Shown piece after piece: positions 9,680 through 13,194 of a stretch of 13,194 nt of DNA. Where the stretch lies: contig JBFMHA010000084.1 of the NCBI GenBank assembly GCA_040753075.1, positions 1 to 13,194 on the forward strand, read 5' to 3'. The DNA comes from UBA6814 sp040753075. Its GTDB lineage: Bacteria > Desulfobacterota > Desulfovibrionia > Desulfovibrionales > Desulfovibrionaceae. Each line of letters opens with the position of its first letter. The stretch's first letter is position 1. The notes under the pieces were generated by a model. That model was not told the origin of the DNA and did not search any database. It worked only from the letters and a program-made list of their open reading frames with translations. The translations under genes and the position numbers were made by a program.

Positions 9680-10780
9680 TCAGGCCGTGACGTCGGCCTG
9701 AATGTATTCCTCGCGGAGCTCGTCGATGAGCTCCTTGACCGTAGTGATGCGGTCCACGCGGTGGACGTTGGCCCCTGCGAAAACGAAGCCCCGGTCGGTG
9801 AAGCCCCTCTGGGCCGACATGAGGGCCAGGGAGATGCAGTAGGGGCTCTTCTCCGGATCGCAGGTGCGGATGCAGTGGTAGGGGCAGTTCACGGGCTTCT
9901 TGCGGCCGTTGCCCACCTGCTCCAGGAAGGGGTTCATGAGCGCCCGGCCGGGAAGACCCACGGGGCTCTGGATGATGGTGTCGTCCCCGGGCTTGGCGTC
10001 CAGGTAGGCCTGCTTGAAGGCGGGGTCCGCGTCGCACTCCTCGGTGGCCACGAAGCGGGTGCCCATCTGCACCGCTGCAGCGCCCATGTCCAGGAACTTC
10101 CGGATGTCCGCGCCGGTGTAGCAGCCGCCCGCGGCGATGACCGGGATGGCCCGGCCGGCCTTGTCCTCGAAGGGCTTGAGCGCCTCGACCACCTCGGGCA
10201 CCAGAGCCTCCAGGGCGAAGGCCGGGTCGTCGATCTGCTCCCGGCTGAAGCCCAGGTGCCCGCCGGCCTTGGGTCCCTCCACCACCACCGCGTCGGGAAG
10301 GCGGTCGAAGCGGGACAGCCAGCGCTTGGAGATGACCGCGGCCGCGCGGGGCGAGGAGACGATGGGCGAGAGCAGGGTCGCGGCGCCTTCAGGGAGCTGG
10401 CCGGGCAGGTCCAGGGGCAGGCCCGCTCCGGAGAAGATCACGTCGATGCCGGCTTCGGCCGAAACCCGCACCATGTCGGCGTAATTGGTCAGGGCCACCA
10501 TGATGTTCACGCCCAGGATGCCTTGGGGCGAGAGTTCGCGGGCGCGGCGGATCTCCCGGCGCAGCACGGCGCGGCAGTCCTCTTCGTAGCCCAGGGAGGG
10601 CTGGGGAGGATTCACCAGGCCGATGGCTGCGGCGGAGATCACCCCGACGCCTCCCTGGTTGGCCACTGCCGAGGCCAGGCCGGACAGGGAGATGCCCACC
10701 CCCATGCCTCCCTGAACGATGGGAGTGCGGGCCGTAAGGGCCCCGATGCGCAGGGGGGGGAAGTCGTTGATTTTTTTCAT
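9680..10780 (-). CDS. Nitronate monooxygenase/2-nitropropane dioxygenase-family flavoprotein
   Basis: The 366-residue product is a TIM-barrel FMN protein of the NMO/FabK-like family. Visible landmarks are PIVQGGMGVGIS (20-31, FMN contact), EGPKAGGHLG (168-177, with the histidine that sits in the active site of the family), PVIAAGGCYTGADI (213-226) and GAAAVQMGTRF (233-243, phosphate binding). It carries a cysteine cluster C299-x3-C303-x3-C307-x7-C315 near the C-terminus. I recall a similar cluster in homologues from anaerobes, which would suggest a bound metal or cluster, but this is unproven. In a strict anaerobe an O2-using monooxygenase role is doubtful, so the true reaction is unknown. 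The ATG at 10780 has no clear Shine-Dalgarno. It overlaps the TGA of the doubtful upstream ORF as ATGA, which would allow translational coupling. The helicase gene follows after 68 bp. Confidence 0.88.
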   Translation of the reverse strand: MKKINDFPPLRIGALTARTPIVQGGMGVGISLSGLASAVANQGGVGVISAAAIGLVNPPQPSLGYEEDCRAVLRREIRRARELSPQGILGVNIMVALTNYADMVRVSAEAGIDVIFSGAGLPLDLPGQLPEGAATLLSPIVSSPRAAAVISKRWLSRFDRLPDAVVVEGPKAGGHLGFSREQIDDPAFALEALVPEVVEALKPFEDKAGRAIPVIAAGGCYTGADIRKFLDMGAAAVQMGTRFVATEECDADPAFKQAYLDAKPGDDTIIQSPVGLPGRALMNPFLEQVGNGRKKPVNCPYHCIRTCDPEKSPYCISLALMSAQRGFTDRGFVFAGANVHRVDRITTVKELIDELREEYIQADVTA

Positions 10781-11112
10781 GCTATTATGGCGCCGGCGAC
10801 ACGGAAAAAAACCGCCCCCACAGGATGGGTTGTGCGGGAGGACTTGGCGTGCGACGGCCGGCGTCGTGAAAACATGTCCGGACGGCGGAGGTCCGGTCCG
10901 GACTTGGTGCTGATGTTCGTCGGAAAATCCTTGGGCGTCTCGAATAGGGCTCGCTTCCGGGACAATCCCGGGTCCCCCGCACTTGTACGCATGTCTTCCG
11001 GGAAGTCAAGGGGTGGGACAGACCGGCCCGCAGAGACCGTCCTCCCGGCGGACGTTCCTGTTTTGTCGAACGGGGACGCATCCGGCGGGAATGTCAAGCC
11101 CCCCGCCGCCAT
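10777..11112 (-). CDS. Doubtful 111-residue ORF bridging the HD and NMO-like genes
   Basis: I do not recognise this ORF. Its ATG (11110-11112) overlaps the HD gene stop as TGATG, and its TGA (10777-10779) overlaps the NMO-like ATG as ATGA; both junctions are of the translational-coupling type. Against it, about 71% of its third codon positions are G or C, clearly below its neighbours, the product (rich in Arg, Pro, Ser and Thr) has no domain, signal or membrane segment that I can see, and there is no ribosome site of its own. An imperfect terminator-like structure lies inside its 3' part. If it is not a gene, the 331 bp at 10781-11111 are simply an intergenic region with several small palindromes. 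Confidence 0.25.
   Translation of the reverse strand: MAAGGLTFPPDASPFDKTGTSAGRTVSAGRSVPPLDFPEDMRTSAGDPGLSRKRALFETPKDFPTNISTKSGPDLRRPDMFSRRRPSHAKSSRTTHPVGAVFFRVAGAIIA
10782..10787 (-). promoter_or_regulatory. Possible -10 element (CATAAT) just before the NMO-like start
   Basis: The minus strand reads CATAAT a few bases before the ATG, five of six matches to the -10 consensus. No good -35 lies 16-18 bases upstream (only a T-rich run). If used, transcription would start at or very near the ATG and the mRNA would be close to leaderless, which would fit the missing Shine-Dalgarno. It may equally be chance. Confidence 0.2.
10805..10837 (-). terminator. Imperfect terminator-like hairpin with T7 run upstream of the NMO-like gene
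   Basis: On the minus strand a sequence CCGCACA...TGTGGGGGCGG can pair as CCGC/GCGG plus ACA/TGT with a bulge of G residues, and is followed directly by seven T (complement of the A run at 10805-10811). It could end transcripts from the argJ-HD side before the NMO-like gene. The bulged stem makes this uncertain. Confidence 0.35.
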
Positions 11113-11735
11113 CACCCCTCCTCGCTGCCGCCGCGGGGCGGCTTGCCGCCGTTGGCCCGGGTCCACCAGGAGCGGTCGGGCCGCGCCATCCACCAGTCGG
11201 TGGGATTGGTCGCCGCGATCTGCTTGCCCAGGGCCTGGCCCTCGGGGGTGCGCAGCCGCTCCAGGGCCAGTTCGAGCCACTGACCGGCGCGGTGGTTGCC
11301 CAGGTCCAGCTCCTCGGCCAGGTTCAGGATGAGGTCGAGCTGGTCCGCGTCCTGGGCGAGCCTGGCCTCGGGGCTGGGAATATTTTCCAGCTCCCGCCAG
11401 TAGCCGAGCACGTCCTCCTCCAGGCCGGTGCCGGCCAGGCAGTCCTTGAGCGCATCGGTGCGGCGGCTGTCGTTGTACATGCGGTTCACGTAGTTGAAGT
11501 CGCCGGTGCGGGCCTCGTGCAGGTCGTGGAACAGGCAGAGCATGGCGGTCTTTTCCGGGTCCGCGCCGGCCATGCGGGCCAGCACGAAGCCGATGACCGC
11601 GGTGCGGAAGCTGTGCTCGGCCACGTTCTCGCTGCCCGTGCCCAGGAACTGGTACCCGGTGCGCGGAGTGCGGCGCAGCATCCCTGTCTCGTACAAAAAG
11701 TCGGCGATTCTCTTCAGTTTTTTCTCTTCAGACAT
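11112..11735 (-). CDS. HD-domain phosphohydrolase, YfbR/HDDC2-like 5'-nucleotidase family
   Basis: The 207-residue product has the metal-binding HD pattern: His in ENVAEHSFRT (H41), the HD pair in LFHDLHEARTGD (H70, D71), and an aspartate in LAQDADQLDL (D129 or D131). The sequence and the N-terminal KRIADFLYETGMLRRTPRTGY best match the YfbR/HDDC2 group, metal-dependent nucleotidases acting on (deoxy)nucleoside monophosphates; the true substrate is not shown. The C-terminus (about 180-207) is Trp-, Arg- and Gly-rich and poorly conserved in appearance. The ATG at 11735 has GGAAGGA ending three bases upstream. The same frame stays open far upstream, but that part is a shadow of argJ. The gene lies 107 bp after argJ with only hairpins and no T-tailed terminator between, so it may share the argJ transcript. 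Confidence 0.88.
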   Translation of the reverse strand: MSEEKKLKRIADFLYETGMLRRTPRTGYQFLGTGSENVAEHSFRTAVIGFVLARMAGADPEKTAMLCLFHDLHEARTGDFNYVNRMYNDSRRTDALKDCLAGTGLEEDVLGYWRELENIPSPEARLAQDADQLDLILNLAEELDLGNHRAGQWLELALERLRTPEGQALGKQIAATNPTDWWMARPDRSWWTRANGGKPPRGGSEEG

Positions 11736-11799
11736 GGTTCCTTCCATGCGGCCGCGCCCCTCCAATCCCTGCCGGGGCCTCGCGTCCGCCAAATACGGT

Positions 11800-11842
11800 C
11801 CAGGGGGTTGCCCCCTGGCCGGGGCCTGGGGCGGAGCCCCAG
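11800..11842. repeat. Twin hairpin element between argJ and the HD gene
   Basis: Two perfect GC hairpins sit back to back immediately after the argJ stop. One has arms CCAGGGGG/CCCCCTGG (11800-11807 and 11811-11818, loop TTG). The other has arms CTGGGGC/GCCCCAG (11826-11832 and 11836-11842, loop GGA). There is no T tract on either strand, so it is not a standard intrinsic terminator. It looks like the dispersed REP-type palindromes of high-GC genomes, and might stabilise the argJ message or attenuate readthrough. Confidence 0.5.
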
Positions 11843-13024
11843 TTACGTCGTATATTCGGCGTTGATCTTCACGTAGTCGTAGGTCAGGTCCGAGGCCAGG
11901 AGCACGTATGCGCCGGGCCCGGTCCCCAGGGAGATGTCGATGGGGACGTCCTGCCGCCGCAGGATGCCGCCCAGGAGCGCGCGCAGGTCGCCGGGCGCGG
12001 GCAGGCCGCGCTCGAAGATCACGATGCCGCCGATGGCGATGCGCACCAGGTCCGGGTCGAACGCCGCCCCGCTGCGGCCGAGCGCCGCGGCGATGCGGCC
12101 CCAGTTGGGGTCGCGGCCGAAGAGCGCGGTCTTGACCAGGGGCGAGTTGCCCACGGCCCGGGCCGCCAGTTCGGCGTCCCGGTCGTCGGCCGCGCCCTGC
12201 ACCTCGATGCGGGCCACCTTGGTGCCGCCCTCGGCGTCCTGCACCAGCATGTAGGCCAGGGCCTGGCACACCTGGTCCACGGCCGCGATCAGGGGCTCCA
12301 TGTCCTCGCGCCCCACCTTCACCTCGCTGCGGCCGTTGGCCAGGCCGATGACGCAGTCGTTGGTGGAGGTGTCGCCGTCCACCGTGACCCGGTTGAAGGA
12401 CTCGGCCGCGCAGCCGGCAACGATCTCCCGCCACAGGTCCGGCTCCACGTCCGCGTCGGTGAGGATGAAGCCGAGCATGGTGGCCATGTTGGGGCAGATC
12501 ATGCCCGCGCCCTTGCACATGCCCAGCACCCGCACCTCGCGGCCGTCCTCGGTGGCCATCCGGGCCGAGGCCAGCTTGGGGAAGCTGTCCGTGGTCATGA
12601 TGGCCTTGGCCGCCTCCAGGGCCGTGGCCTGGCCCAGGCTCTCCCGGAGCTGCGGCATGGCCTCGCGCCACTTGTCCATGGCCAGGTGCATCCCGATGAC
12701 TCCGGTGGACGCGGGCAGCACCTCCGCCGGAGCGACGCCCAGGGCCTCGGCCGTCAGCTCCAGGCTGACCTTGCAGTTCACCACCCCTTCCTCGCCGGTG
12801 CAGGCGTTGGCCTGGCCGGCGTTGACCACGATGGCCCGGGCCGTGCGCGAGGCCGCCAGGTTCTCCCGGGCCGCCAGCACCGGCGCGGCCTGGAACAGGT
12901 TGGTGGTGAACACCCCGGCCGCCGCGGCCGGGACCGTGGAATACAGCACCGCCAGGTCGTTCCGGCCGGCCTTGCGGAACCCCGCCGCCGCCGTCGCGAA
13001 GCGGAAACCCCTGGGAATGAGCAT
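11843..13024 (-). CDS. argJ: Bifunctional glutamate N-acetyltransferase/amino-acid acetyltransferase ArgJ
   Basis: ArgJ moves acetyl groups from N-acetylornithine to glutamate, recycling the acetyl group in arginine synthesis; bifunctional forms also acetylate glutamate with acetyl-CoA. The 393-residue product is full length. It shows the self-cleavage site in GMCKGAGMICPNMATMLGF, with the nucleophile Thr182 after Ala181, so the precursor should split into alpha and beta chains. Other family landmarks are VVNAGQANACTG (66-77), VDGDTSTND (215-223), GRDPNWGRIAAALGR (303-317) and the ending YDYVKINAEYTT. The ATG at 13024 is preceded by AAAGGAG six bases upstream, a strong ribosome site. An in-frame TGA five codons upstream (13037-13039) rules out a longer product. 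A poly-G tract lies just upstream, so the native promoter is not visible. Whether it is mono- or bifunctional cannot be told from sequence. Confidence 0.97.
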   Translation of the reverse strand: MLIPRGFRFATAAAGFRKAGRNDLAVLYSTVPAAAAGVFTTNLFQAAPVLAARENLAASRTARAIVVNAGQANACTGEEGVVNCKVSLELTAEALGVAPAEVLPASTGVIGMHLAMDKWREAMPQLRESLGQATALEAAKAIMTTDSFPKLASARMATEDGREVRVLGMCKGAGMICPNMATMLGFILTDADVEPDLWREIVAGCAAESFNRVTVDGDTSTNDCVIGLANGRSEVKVGREDMEPLIAAVDQVCQALAYMLVQDAEGGTKVARIEVQGAADDRDAELAARAVGNSPLVKTALFGRDPNWGRIAAALGRSGAAFDPDLVRIAIGGIVIFERGLPAPGDLRALLGGILRRQDVPIDISLGTGPGAYVLLASDLTYDYVKINAEYTT

Positions 13025-13030
13025 GGGCGG

Positions 13031-13043
13031 CTCCTTTCAGGAG
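13031..13043 (-). promoter_or_regulatory. argJ ribosome binding site inside a small hairpin
   Basis: The argJ Shine-Dalgarno AGGAG (complement of 13031-13035) can pair with CTCCT (complement of 13039-13043) across a 3-nt loop, giving a 5-bp hairpin. The site itself is strong and well spaced (six bases to ATG). Whether the hairpin forms enough to limit translation is unknown. Confidence 0.5.
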
Positions 13044-13047
13044 GAGG

Positions 13048-13130
<83 letters not shown>

Positions 13131-13194
13131 GCGGAGCCGGCTGCGCCATAGTCCTGCTGATCTCGTTTGAATATTTGCTCTCCTTCTGTGAAGT
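13131..13194. other. Right-hand flank of the poly-G tract, no gene assigned
   Basis: These 64 bp are less GC-rich than the rest. On the minus strand there is an AAGGAG (complement of 13180-13185) with no ATG, GTG or TTG at a suitable distance, and an ATG at 13147-13149 with AGGA only two bases upstream. That ATG opens a frame reading MAQPAP and then polyproline through the G tract; I do not call it a gene. If the tract is an assembly error, this flank may not belong here. Confidence 0.3.

Noticed and set aside
7998..9701. 567-residue plus-strand frame opposite the helicase gene
   Set aside because: Antisense shadow of a gene whose DEAD-box motifs are all intact on the other strand; the translation is Gly/Ala/Val/His-rich filler.
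9761..11332. 523-residue plus-strand frame opposite the NMO-like and HD genes
   Set aside because: It spans two real minus-strand genes and their gap and has no recognisable domain.
11736..12671. Long N-terminal extension of the HD protein
   Set aside because: The upstream part is an out-of-frame reading of argJ; the ATG at 11735 has a good ribosome site and gives family length.

Overview
The window is GC-rich (third codon positions mostly G or C). It reads like chromosomal DNA from a sulfate-reducing deltaproteobacterium of the Desulfovibrio type. This is an inference from the short SecA, the GlcF/HdrB-type Fe-S protein, the Pat-like acetyltransferase and the anaerobe-type NMO-family protein; no rRNA or marker tree backs it. 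There are no tRNA or rRNA genes, no transposase and no cas genes. Nearly all genes lie on the minus strand; only one transporter is on the plus strand.

Right to left, in the direction of transcription: a 68-nt pure poly-G tract (13049-13116) directly upstream of argJ (arginine biosynthesis, 11843-13024); a twin hairpin after argJ; an HD-domain nucleotidase-like gene (11112-11735); a doubtful 111-codon ORF that overlaps the genes on both sides by a few bases (10777-11112); a nitronate monooxygenase-family flavoprotein (9680-10780); a DEAD-box RNA helicase with an RGG-rich tail (8139-9611), ended by a strong terminator; a 900-residue acyl-CoA-synthetase/GNAT fusion like the protein acetyltransferase Pat (5290-7992); the plus-strand DMT/EamA transporter (4203-5093); an iron-sulfur protein with two ferredoxin motifs and two CCG domains (2759-3958); and secA (202-2709), which ends in two tandem intrinsic terminators.

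The genes are mostly housekeeping or central metabolism (protein export, RNA remodelling, arginine synthesis, acetyl-CoA-linked regulation) and do not form one pathway. Possible transcription units are argJ to the HD gene (and perhaps on to the NMO-like gene), and the Fe-S gene to secA (49-bp gap).

The clearest unexpected structure is between the Fe-S gene and the transporter. Two 28-nt repeats differ at one base and are spaced exactly 61 nt apart, the unit length of a type I-E CRISPR array. No cas genes are nearby, so this is an orphan or remnant mini-array. The poly-G tract at the right end is very unusual and may be a sequencing or assembly artefact. I found no convincing new multi-gene system.
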